Shown here in pieces: positions 43,851-51,358 of a DNA stretch of 64,000 nucleotides. The notes under the pieces are model-generated. The model was not told the origin of the DNA, did no database searches, and worked only from the letters and a program-made list of their open reading frames with translations. The first letter of the stretch is position 1. Every line of letters begins with the position of its first letter. Position numbers and translations under genes: made by a program. This DNA comes from Xanthomonas dyei (GTDB lineage Bacteria; Pseudomonadota; Gammaproteobacteria; Xanthomonadales; Xanthomonadaceae). The stretch lies in NCBI RefSeq assembly GCF_002939865.1, contig NZ_MDEE01000001.1, forward strand, positions 248,001 through 312,000, in the 5' to 3' direction.

Positions 43851-45097
43851 GCGAAGGCAGGATTGCCGTGGTCGGCAGCGGAATCGCCGGCCTGGGTGCA
43901 GCGTGGCTGTTGTCGCGTCGCTACGAAGTCACCTTGTTCGAGGCGTCCGATTATCTCGGCGGCCACACCCACACGCACGACATCCAGCTGGACGGCCAGC
44001 GCTATGCGGTGGACAGCGGCTTCATCGTGTTCAACCCGCAGCACTACCCGCTGCTGACCCGCATGTTCGCCGAGCTGGACGTGGCATCGCAGCCGACCAC
44101 GATGAGTTTTTCGGTGCACGATGCAGCCAGCGGGCTGGAGTACAACGCTGGTAGCCTGGATGGATTGTTTTGCCAGCGGCGCAATCTGCTCAGCCCGCGC
44201 TTCTGGCGCATGCTGGCGGACCTGCGGCGTTTTTATCGGCAGGCGCCAGCGGTGCTGCACAGCGACGAACGCTTCAGCACGCTGGGCGCGTATCTGCAAC
44301 GGCATCACTATTCGGCCGCGTTTCGCGACCAGCACCTGGTGCCGATGGCGTCGGCGCTGTGGTCCTCGCCGTCGCAGACCATCCTTGAATTTCCGATGGG
44401 CCAACTGATCGGCTTCATGGCCAACCACCACATGCTGCAGATCAGCGGCCGGCCGCAGTGGCAGGTGGTGCGTGGCGGCTCCAATAGCTACGTGCGTGCG
44501 TTGCGGCGGCGTTGGCAGGTGCTGGAGCGACTGTCCACGCCGGTGCATGCGATCCGTCGCACGCCTGACGGCATCATGCTCCGCTCGCTGCGCGGCGAAG
44601 AATATTTCGACGAGGTGGTACTGGCTTGCCATGCCGACGATGCACTGGCCTTGCTCAGCGATGCCACCGCGTCCGAACGGCAGATCCTGGGCGGAATCAC
44701 CTACCAGGACAACGACACCGTGCTGCATAACGATGCCGGCGTGTTGCCGCGCGACAAGCGCGCCTGGGCGGCGTGGAATGCGCATGTGCCGGCCGACCCG
44801 CAGGCGCCCTGCACGGTGAGTTACTGGATGAACGCGCTGCAGTCGATCGAGGCGCCGCAGCCCTTCATCGTCAGTCTCAACCGCGACCACGACATCGACC
44901 CGGCCAAGGTGCTGCGGCGCATGCGCTATCGCCACCCGTTACAGAACGCCGCCGCACTGGCGGCGCAGGAGCGCAAGGCAGAGATCCAGGGCCGCCACCA
45001 CACCTGGTTTGCCGGTGCCGCATGGGGCTTCGGCTTCCACGAAGACGGCCTGCGCAGCGGTGTGGACGTGGCCCATGGCCTGGGAGTGACCTGGTGA
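43847..45097 (+). CDS. COG2907-type FAD-dependent oxidoreductase
   Basis: The 416-residue flavoprotein has the N-terminal dinucleotide-binding motif IAVVGSGIAGLGAAWLLSRR and the amine-oxidase-like YLGGHTHTHDI. The conserved SGFIVFNPQHYPLLTRMFAE and the C-terminal FAGAAWGFGFHEDGLRSG mark the COG2907 group. These proteins are found beside DUF1365 and Cfa-like methyltransferases in many proteobacteria, and a flavin-dependent acyl-chain desaturation role fits. Overlaps link it to both neighbours. Confidence 0.88.
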   Translation: MSEGRIAVVGSGIAGLGAAWLLSRRYEVTLFEASDYLGGHTHTHDIQLDGQRYAVDSGFIVFNPQHYPLLTRMFAELDVASQPTTMSFSVHDAASGLEYNAGSLDGLFCQRRNLLSPRFWRMLADLRRFYRQAPAVLHSDERFSTLGAYLQRHHYSAAFRDQHLVPMASALWSSPSQTILEFPMGQLIGFMANHHMLQISGRPQWQVVRGGSNSYVRALRRRWQVLERLSTPVHAIRRTPDGIMLRSLRGEEYFDEVVLACHADDALALLSDATASERQILGGITYQDNDTVLHNDAGVLPRDKRAWAAWNAHVPADPQAPCTVSYWMNALQSIEAPQPFIVSLNRDHDIDPAKVLRRMRYRHPLQNAAALAAQERKAEIQGRHHTWFAGAAWGFGFHEDGLRSGVDVAHGLGVTW

Positions 45098-45981
45098 TGC
45101 AATTGCTGCGCGAAGCCAGCACCGACGCCGTGCCGCTACCTCCCGGTGAGGACAGCGGCACCGGCAGCGTGGCCGGCGGCTTGCGCAGCGCGATCTACAC
45201 CGGATGGGTGCGGCATCGCCGCTTCGCGCCCAAACCGCTGGATTTCCGTTACCGCCTGTTTTTGATGTACCTGGACCTGTCCGAACTGGATCAGGTGTTC
45301 GCCCATCGCTGGCTGTGGTCGGTAGGTCGCGCCAATCTGGCGCAGTTCCGTCGCAGCGATTACCTGGGCGACCCCACTGTTCCACTGGATCAGGCAGTGC
45401 GCGATTGCGTGCAGGCGCAGACCGGCGAGCGCCCGGACGGCGCCATCCGGCTGCTGACGCATCTGCGCTACTTCGGCCATGTGTTCAATCCGGTGAGCTT
45501 TTATTACTGCTTCGATCGGCACGACGGTTTGCGCTGGATCGTGGCGGAAATCACCAACACGCCCTGGCAGCAACGGCACACCTACGTGCTGCCGGTCGCA
45601 CAGGCACGCACGCATCGCGACGTGCATGCATGGCGGTTCGACAAACGCTTCCACGTGTCGCCGTTCATGGGCATGCAGCACCGCTACGACTGGCGCTTCA
45701 GCGTGCCGGATGCGCAGCTGCGCGTGCATATGGACGTGCTGGATGCCAACGACGACGCCGCTGAGTGCGCGATCGACAACAGCGGCACGCGCCGCTTCGA
45801 TGCCACGCTGGTCCTGCAACGTCAGCCGCTGACCGCGCGCGCATTGGCGCGCACCTTGCTCGCCTATCCCTTGATGACCGTGCAGGTGGTGCTCGCCATC
45901 CACTGGCAGGCCTTGCGCCTGTGGCTGCGCGGCAACCCTGTCCACGACCACCCCCATCCGCCTGTGCGAGACCCCCGATGA
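45097..45981 (+). CDS. DUF1365-family protein
   Basis: The 294-residue protein matches DUF1365: SAIYTGWVRHRRFAPKPLDF, YRLFLMYLDLSELD, IRLLTHLRYFGHVFNPVSFY and FDKRFHVSPFMGMQHRYDWR. The family almost always sits beside COG2907 oxidoreductases and Cfa-like enzymes; its chemistry is poorly known. The ATG shares its A with the TGA of the preceding gene. A hydrophobic stretch near residues 250-275 (LAYPLMTVQVVLAIHWQAL) may attach it to the membrane. Its stop overlaps the next ATG. Confidence 0.9.
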   Translation: MQLLREASTDAVPLPPGEDSGTGSVAGGLRSAIYTGWVRHRRFAPKPLDFRYRLFLMYLDLSELDQVFAHRWLWSVGRANLAQFRRSDYLGDPTVPLDQAVRDCVQAQTGERPDGAIRLLTHLRYFGHVFNPVSFYYCFDRHDGLRWIVAEITNTPWQQRHTYVLPVAQARTHRDVHAWRFDKRFHVSPFMGMQHRYDWRFSVPDAQLRVHMDVLDANDDAAECAIDNSGTRRFDATLVLQRQPLTARALARTLLAYPLMTVQVVLAIHWQALRLWLRGNPVHDHPHPPVRDPR

Positions 45982-47264
45982 ACGCCACGTCCCTGCCCGA
46001 TACTGCTGCGCCACGCGCGGCTTCATGGACGGACCGCCTGCTGCGCAAGCGCCTGCTGGCGACGCTCGGCGACCTGCGCGACGGCCAGCTGCAACTGCAC
46101 GAAGGCGACGCGGTGACCACGCTGGGCACTGCCAGCGGTGCGCACGCGCTGCAGATGCAGTTGCGCGTCATCGACCCGGATTTTTATCGGCAGGCCGCAC
46201 TCAACGGCAGCGTCGGTGCGGGCGAGTCGTACATGGATGGGCAGTGGCAGTGCGACGATCTGGTCGGGCTGATGCGCCTGCTGCTGCGCAATCGCGACCG
46301 GCTGGACGCAATGGAAACCGGCACCGCGCGCCTGGGTGGCTGGGCGATGCGTAGCCTGCATGCGTTCGCGCGCAATACCCGCAGCGGCAGCCGGCGCAAC
46401 ATCGCCGCGCATTACGACCTGGGCAACCCGCTGTTCGAGCTGTTTCTGGATCAGAACCTGATGTACTCGTCGGCGATCTTCGTCGATGGCGAAGAAGCGC
46501 AGGGCGAGGCGGCGCTGGAACGTGCGGCCACGCGCAAGCTCGAACGCATCTGTCAGAAGTTGCGCCTGGGCCCGCAGCACCACGTGGTCGAAATCGGCAC
46601 CGGCTGGGGCGGTTTTGCCCTGCATGCGGCGCGCGAACACGGCTGCCGGGTCACCACCACCACCATCTCGCGCGAGCAGTTCGATCTGGCGACACAGCGC
46701 ATCGCCGATGCCGGTTTGAGCGACCGGGTCACCGTGTTGTTGAGCGACTACCGCGACCTGCAGGGCCGCTTCGATCGCGTGGTGTCGATCGAGATGATCG
46801 AGGCGATCGGCCACCAGTATTTGGACACCTACTTCGCCAAGGTCGGCAGCCTGCTTGCCGACGATGGCGAGGCGCTGATCCAGGCCATCACCATCGAGGA
46901 TCACCGTTACAAGCAGGCGCTGCATTCGGTGGATTTCATCAAGCGGCATATCTTCCCCGGCAGCTTCATTCCGTCGGTTGCGGCGATGACCGGCGCGGTG
47001 GCGCGGGCCAGCGATCTGCGCCTGTTCCATCTGGAAGATATCGGCCCCAGCTACGCATTGACGCTGCGCGCCTGGCGGCAGCGTTTCATGACCCAGTTAC
47101 CGCAGGTGCGCGCACTGGGCTACGACGAACGCTTCATCCGCATGTGGGAGTTTTATCTGGCGTATTGCGAAGCCGGCTTTCTGGAGCGTTCGATCGGCGA
47201 CGTGCACCTGTGGCTGAGCAAGCCCGGCGCGCGCCCACCGCAGTTCGTACCCGGTCTTGCGTGA
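45978..47264 (+). CDS. Cyclopropane-fatty-acid-synthase-like methyltransferase, divergent active site
   Basis: The 428-residue protein has the Cfa layout: an N-terminal domain (LNGSVGAGESYMDGQWQCDD), AHYDLGNPLFELFLDQN, SAM-binding VVEIGTGWGGFALHAAREHG and the lipid-site segment SVDFIKRHIFPGSFIPSV. Against E. coli Cfa as I recall it, two bicarbonate-site residues differ: Cys139 aligns with Ser165 (LMYSSAIF) and His266 with Gln302 (LIQAITIED). It may therefore methylate unsaturated acyl chains without making a cyclopropane. It is translationally coupled to the DUF1365 gene. Confidence 0.88.
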   Translation: MNATSLPDTAAPRAASWTDRLLRKRLLATLGDLRDGQLQLHEGDAVTTLGTASGAHALQMQLRVIDPDFYRQAALNGSVGAGESYMDGQWQCDDLVGLMRLLLRNRDRLDAMETGTARLGGWAMRSLHAFARNTRSGSRRNIAAHYDLGNPLFELFLDQNLMYSSAIFVDGEEAQGEAALERAATRKLERICQKLRLGPQHHVVEIGTGWGGFALHAAREHGCRVTTTTISREQFDLATQRIADAGLSDRVTVLLSDYRDLQGRFDRVVSIEMIEAIGHQYLDTYFAKVGSLLADDGEALIQAITIEDHRYKQALHSVDFIKRHIFPGSFIPSVAAMTGAVARASDLRLFHLEDIGPSYALTLRAWRQRFMTQLPQVRALGYDERFIRMWEFYLAYCEAGFLERSIGDVHLWLSKPGARPPQFVPGLA

Positions 47265-47267
47265 GGC

Positions 47268-47813
47268 ATGAAGCAGCTCGGTAACTATCTCGGCCTGCAG
47301 GTGCTCTGGGTGGTGGCGGTGGCCGCCGCCGCGCACGGGCGCGTGTGGCCAACGCTGCTGGCGCTGGCGTTATTTGCGCTGTACCAACTGTGGCCTTCGC
47401 GACGCGCGGTAGGCGATGTGCCGTTACTGATCGCCGCATTGGCGCTGGGCTTGCTGCTGGACACCACGCTGGCGGCCGGAGGCTGGGTGCGTTACGCCGC
47501 GCCGTGGCCCGGCAGCGCACTGGCACCGGCGTGGATTCTGGCGCTGTGGGTCGGCTTTGCGCTCACGCTCAATCATTCGCTGCGCAGCGTGATGCAACGC
47601 ACCTGGCTGGCGGTGTTGCTGGGCGCCATCTTCGGGCCGTTTTCGTACTGGCTGGCGCAACGCAGCTGGCATGCGGTGGAACTGTTCCCGCCGCTGCTGC
47701 ATACGGTGCTCGCCGTCGGCATCGGCTGGGGCGTGGCCTGCGGCGTGTTGTCGCTGTATGCACGGCGTTTATCGCGACCATTGCCGCATGACCTGACCGG
47801 AGAACTGCAATGA
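47268..47813 (+). CDS. DUF2878-family membrane protein
   Basis: The 181-residue protein has about five hydrophobic helices (LQVLWVVAVAAAAHGRVWPT, LLIAALALGLLLDTTLAAGG, APAWILALWVGFALTLNHSL, AVLLGAIFGPFSYWLAQR, VLAVGIGWGVACGVLSLY). WVGFALTLNHSL and the GPFSYWLAQR turn are typical of DUF2878. Function unknown; the family travels with COG2907/DUF1365/Cfa operons. It starts three bases after the methyltransferase stop and overlaps the next gene by four. Confidence 0.82.
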   Translation: MKQLGNYLGLQVLWVVAVAAAAHGRVWPTLLALALFALYQLWPSRRAVGDVPLLIAALALGLLLDTTLAAGGWVRYAAPWPGSALAPAWILALWVGFALTLNHSLRSVMQRTWLAVLLGAIFGPFSYWLAQRSWHAVELFPPLLHTVLAVGIGWGVACGVLSLYARRLSRPLPHDLTGELQ

Positions 47814-48592
47814 CTGTGTGGCCGCTGCTGCATGTGGGCGTAGTCGCAAGTGGGGTGATGGTGCTGGGCTGGCTCTGGCAGCGCCGCAGCGGCAATGCCG
47901 GCCCGGTCGACGTGTTGTGGGCCGCCTGCCTGGCGGTGGCTGCGCCATATTGCGCGTGGATGTCCGACGGTGCGCTGCTGCCGCGCGTATTGGTGGCGGT
48001 GCTTGGCGGTGCGTGGGGCGCGCGTCTGGCCTGGCATCTGGGCGTGCGCGTGTTCGGCGACCCGCATGAAGACGGCCGTTATCGCGCGCTGCGTGAGCAT
48101 TGGAACGGCGACCAGCGCAAGTTCCTCGGCTTCTTCCTGGCCCAGGCGGTGGTGGTGGTGCTGTTTGCGGTGCCGTTCCTCGCTGCGGCCAGCAACCCGA
48201 ACCCGGCGTGGAGCGTGTGGAGCACCTTGGCGGTCGTGGTGTGGTTGATCGCGGTCGGCGGCGAGGCCGTGGCCGACCGGCAGTTGTCTGCACACAAGGC
48301 CGACCCGGCCAATCGCGGCAAGACCTGTCGCACCGGGCTGTGGCGGTATTCGCGTCATCCCAATTATTTCTTCGAGTTCGTGCATTGGTTCGCTTATCTG
48401 GCCCTGGCGGCCGGCGCCGGGCCCTGGCCGGTGGCGCTGTGCGCGCTCGGGCCGGTGGTGATGTTCGTGTTTCTGTATCGCTTCACCGGTATTCCCTACA
48501 CCGAGCAGCAGGCCCTGCGCTCGCGTGGTGAGGATTACGCGCAGTACCAGCGCACCACCAGTGCGTTTTTCCCGCTTCCCCCTTCGTCCTGA
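47810..48592 (+). CDS. DUF1295-family membrane enzyme (steroid 5-alpha-reductase-like)
   Basis: The 260-residue membrane protein has six or so helices and the C-terminal signature RTGLWRYSRHPNYFFEFVHW, followed by TGIPYTEQQALRSRGEDYAQ. This fold is shared with steroid 5-alpha-reductases and isoprenylcysteine methyltransferases, so a lipid reductase or methyl-transfer role in the membrane is plausible. A CCGGAG site precedes the ATG, which overlaps the preceding stop. It is present in the RpoE-regulated lipid loci of other proteobacteria, as far as I recall. Confidence 0.88.
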   Translation: MTVWPLLHVGVVASGVMVLGWLWQRRSGNAGPVDVLWAACLAVAAPYCAWMSDGALLPRVLVAVLGGAWGARLAWHLGVRVFGDPHEDGRYRALREHWNGDQRKFLGFFLAQAVVVVLFAVPFLAAASNPNPAWSVWSTLAVVVWLIAVGGEAVADRQLSAHKADPANRGKTCRTGLWRYSRHPNYFFEFVHWFAYLALAAGAGPWPVALCALGPVVMFVFLYRFTGIPYTEQQALRSRGEDYAQYQRTTSAFFPLPPSS

Positions 48593-48609
48593 GTTGCCTG
48601 GAGAGTTGC

Positions 48610-49680
48610 ATGTCCACCGTCACCGCCCCGCCCTCCTCGCTGCCCGAAGAAGCCTTCGCCACCCGTCTGGCCGAATCCGGGGTGCTGCCCGACGCCGCGT
48701 TGCGTCATGGCATCCGGCGTCTGTGCGCGCAGCGTCTGCGCGATGAGCGCGGCGGCGATGCCGATGCCAACGGCGAGCGGCAGCGCGCTTTCATCGACAG
48801 CCTGCGCGCCAGCGCGATCGCGATCGAAACCGATGCCGCCAATCGCCAGCATTACGAATTGCCGCCGCAGTTCTTCACCCTGTGCCTGGGCAAGCGGCTG
48901 AAGTACAGCAGCTGCTACTGGGACGCGAGCACACCGGACCTGGACGCGGCCGAAGAACGCATGCTGGCGCTATACGGGCAACGCGCCGAGCTGGCCGATG
49001 GTCAACGCATCCTGGAGCTCGGCTGCGGCTGGGGCTCGCTGACCTTGTGGATGGCCGAGCGCTACCCCAACGCCACCATCACCGCAGTGTCCAATTCGCG
49101 CCCGCAACACGCGCACATCCTGGAGCAGTGCCGCCTCCGCGGCCTGGACAACGTGCAGGTCATCACCGCCGACGTCAACGCGTTGGCGCTGCCGCCGGGC
49201 AATTTCGACCGGGTGGTGTCGGTGGAAATGTTCGAGCACATGCGCAACTACCGCGATCTGCTTGCGCGTGTGGGCAGCTGGCTGGCGCCCGGCGGCAAAT
49301 TGTTCGTGCATATCTTCTGTCACCGCGATCTGGCCTATCCGTTCGAGGTGGCCGGCGAAGACAACTGGATGGGGCGGCATTTCTTCACCGGCGGGCTGAT
49401 GCCGGCGGCCGATACCCTGCTGCATTTCCAGCAGGACGTGGTGATCGAACAACGCTGGGTCTTGTCGGGCGAGCATTACGAAAAGACCGCCAATGCCTGG
49501 CTGGAAAACCAGGACCGCCACCGCGCGCAGATCATGCCGCTGCTGAAGCAGACCTACGGCGACGACGCGCAGCGCTGGTGGCAGCGTTGGCGCATGTTCT
49601 GGCTGGCCTGCGCAGAGCTGTTCGGCTACGACCATGGCCGCGAATGGGGGGTGGCGCACTACCGCTTCGTCAAACGCTGA
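48610..49680 (+). CDS. Second Cfa-like SAM-dependent methyltransferase
   Basis: The 356-residue protein is shorter than Cfa and lacks its N-terminal domain. It keeps NRQHYELPPQFFTLCLGKRL, KYSSCYW, the SAM motif RILELGCGWGSLTLWMAERY, VVSVEMFEHMRNYRDLL and LFVHIFCHRDLAYPFEV. The type resembles the coclaurine N-methyltransferase-like branch of the Cfa superfamily. Lipid or small-molecule methylation is possible; context favours lipid. A CTGGAGAG site precedes the ATG 17 bases after the DUF1295 gene, and it ends the operon. Confidence 0.87.
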   Translation: MSTVTAPPSSLPEEAFATRLAESGVLPDAALRHGIRRLCAQRLRDERGGDADANGERQRAFIDSLRASAIAIETDAANRQHYELPPQFFTLCLGKRLKYSSCYWDASTPDLDAAEERMLALYGQRAELADGQRILELGCGWGSLTLWMAERYPNATITAVSNSRPQHAHILEQCRLRGLDNVQVITADVNALALPPGNFDRVVSVEMFEHMRNYRDLLARVGSWLAPGGKLFVHIFCHRDLAYPFEVAGEDNWMGRHFFTGGLMPAADTLLHFQQDVVIEQRWVLSGEHYEKTANAWLENQDRHRAQIMPLLKQTYGDDAQRWWQRWRMFWLACAELFGYDHGREWGVAHYRFVKR

Positions 49681-50041
49681 GCGCAACGCTGGGTCAAACG
49701 CCTGCACGGCGATGACTGACCAGCAGGCGCACCTGCCATGTATCCGCGTAGGCGACATCACGCGGACCATCACGGTAGCTGGCGATGTAGAGCAGGCGCG
49801 ATGGATCGGACGCATCTATCGCGCGTCGGCCGGGCGCTTTGCAGTCGAGATAACGTGCACATGCTTCAACCTCGATGAGCGAAGCGTGCCAGGCACGACG
49901 CGGCTGAGCCCATGCAATCACTCGTCATCCATGCACTGCGCTGACAAGCGCGCAGTGCGCGGGGATGACAAACCGATCAAAGACGCCGCCGCGCACCCTG
50001 GCGGATACGCAGCCGTCTCGGTCGGCGCACGCGACGCGCGA
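49681..50041. other. Intergenic region, no gene seen
   Basis: This 361-base gap lies between the convergent lipid operon and ridA gene. Short minus-strand frames (for example 49694-49921) have no domain content or clear RBS. No T-tailed hairpin was found. Confidence 0.45.
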
Positions 50042-50386
50042 TCAGCCCGCCGCTGCGGTAATCACGATCTCCACCTTCCATTCCGGCCGCGCCAGTTTGG
50101 CTTCGACCGTGGCGCGCGCTGGGGTGAAGCAGTGCGGCACCCATTCGTCCCAGGCGACGTTCATGCCGTCGAAGTCGGCGATGTCGGCCAGGTAGATTTC
50201 GGCGCGCAGGATCTTGGTCTTGTCGCTGGCTGCCTGCGCCAGCAGCTTGTCGATCTCCGCCAGCACCTGGCGGGTCTGCCCGGTGATGTCTTCGCTGGTG
50301 TCATCGGCAATCTGGCCGGCCAGGTAGCACACGCCACCATGAACGGTCATCTCGGACATCCGCGGACCCGCATCGAATCGCTGCAT
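50042..50386 (-). CDS. RidA/YjgF-family protein
   Basis: The 114-residue protein matches the RidA superfamily, whose best-known members deaminate reactive enamine/imine intermediates: MSEMTVHGGVCYLAGQIADD, GQTRQVLAEIDKLLAQAASD, ILRAEIYLADIADFDGMNVA and ARATVEAKLARPEWKVEIVI. The final catalytic-type Arg is present in PARATVEAKL. This is the shorter DUF1-type branch, not canonical RidA. AGGAAG precedes the chosen ATG at 50386; an open extension upstream lacks conservation. Ten bases separate it from the DUF998 gene upstream, so the two may form an operon. Confidence 0.9.
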   Translation of the reverse strand: MQRFDAGPRMSEMTVHGGVCYLAGQIADDTSEDITGQTRQVLAEIDKLLAQAASDKTKILRAEIYLADIADFDGMNVAWDEWVPHCFTPARATVEAKLARPEWKVEIVITAAAG

Positions 50387-50396
50387 TTCAGACTTC

Positions 50397-51101
50397 CTAC
50401 GGTTGATTGGCCCGGCCATTGTCACGCGAATGCGGCAAACATGCAGCCTGCGCACGTACGTCGCACGCCAACCACAGCCCAACCATCACGGACACGATCG
50501 CCCCGATGGCACTCTTCTGGCTGATACCCAGCGGCACGCTGGTCACGCTGACGTGGAACAACAACAGCGCAAATGCCGCCAAGCCCAGACCGAACGCCGG
50601 TACGAAGTGCTGTCGCCACCAACGATCACCGCGGAAATACCAGGATTGCAGCAATATCGCTGCAATGACGCATAGAAATGCGGTATCCGCCGACAACAGA
50701 TGCACCATCTCCGCCGCGTCGGGTGCGAACACCGGCATCCAGCTGTCGCCGATCGCCACAGCGCTCAGGCCTATTGCCGCCATGCAGAACAAGCCCACCA
50801 CCGTGCGACTGCACGCTATCGGCGCCAGCGCCGCATACAGGCCCAGCGCCAGCAACGCCATGGCTGCGGCCAGCAGGCAATAGGCGGTGCGCAGCAGCAA
50901 GCCGTAAGCGCCGTGCAGGTAGGCACTCAGTTGTGCATCGATCCAGTCCAGATCGCCGCGCAGCCATTGCAGCGACACCACCAGAGCGACGAAGGCCATG
51001 CCCGTCCCTGCGGAGATCGCACCGGCGTAACCGCTCCAGCGTGGTGGACATGGCGGCCGGGTTTGCGCAGCATCGCGGTGATCGCCTGCATTGCCCGTCA
51101 A
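50397..51101 (-). CDS. DUF998-type membrane protein (start uncertain)
   Basis: The protein has about six membrane helices: TGMAFVALVVSLQWLRG, LLRTAYCLLAAAMALLALGL, TVVGLFCMAAIGLSAVAIGD, FLCVIAAILLQSWYFRG, FGLGLAAFALLLFHVSVTSV and AIGAIVSVMVGLWLACD. DSWMPVFAPDAAEMVHLLSA, with His in the loop, fits DUF998. The only ATG, at 50999, would cut the first helix short although AGGGA precedes it. A TTG at 51101 keeps the helix whole (234 residues), and the frame stays open to 51203. Function unknown. Confidence 0.65.
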   Translation of the reverse strand: MTGNAGDHRDAAQTRPPCPPRWSGYAGAISAGTGMAFVALVVSLQWLRGDLDWIDAQLSAYLHGAYGLLLRTAYCLLAAAMALLALGLYAALAPIACSRTVVGLFCMAAIGLSAVAIGDSWMPVFAPDAAEMVHLLSADTAFLCVIAAILLQSWYFRGDRWWRQHFVPAFGLGLAAFALLLFHVSVTSVPLGISQKSAIGAIVSVMVGLWLACDVRAQAACLPHSRDNGRANQP

Positions 51102-51358
51102 CAGCCTGTCTCTCTCGCAACTGTCATCTGATCCATCTGGCTTCCCGACGGCACGTACGCGTGGCTTTGCCCTATGATGCGCGCGGCCGCCATGAGCGGA
51201 CAACTAGCGGTATGGCCGAACCTTAGCGTTCACTCCATTTCTGCATTGACGCGATCACGCTGCACGCACTTCAATCGACCGGCCAATCCAGACCCTCCGC
51301 GCGCGCGGCACATTCCGTGCATGCACCCTCTTTCCCTCAAGCAGATCCCGTTGCCCTC

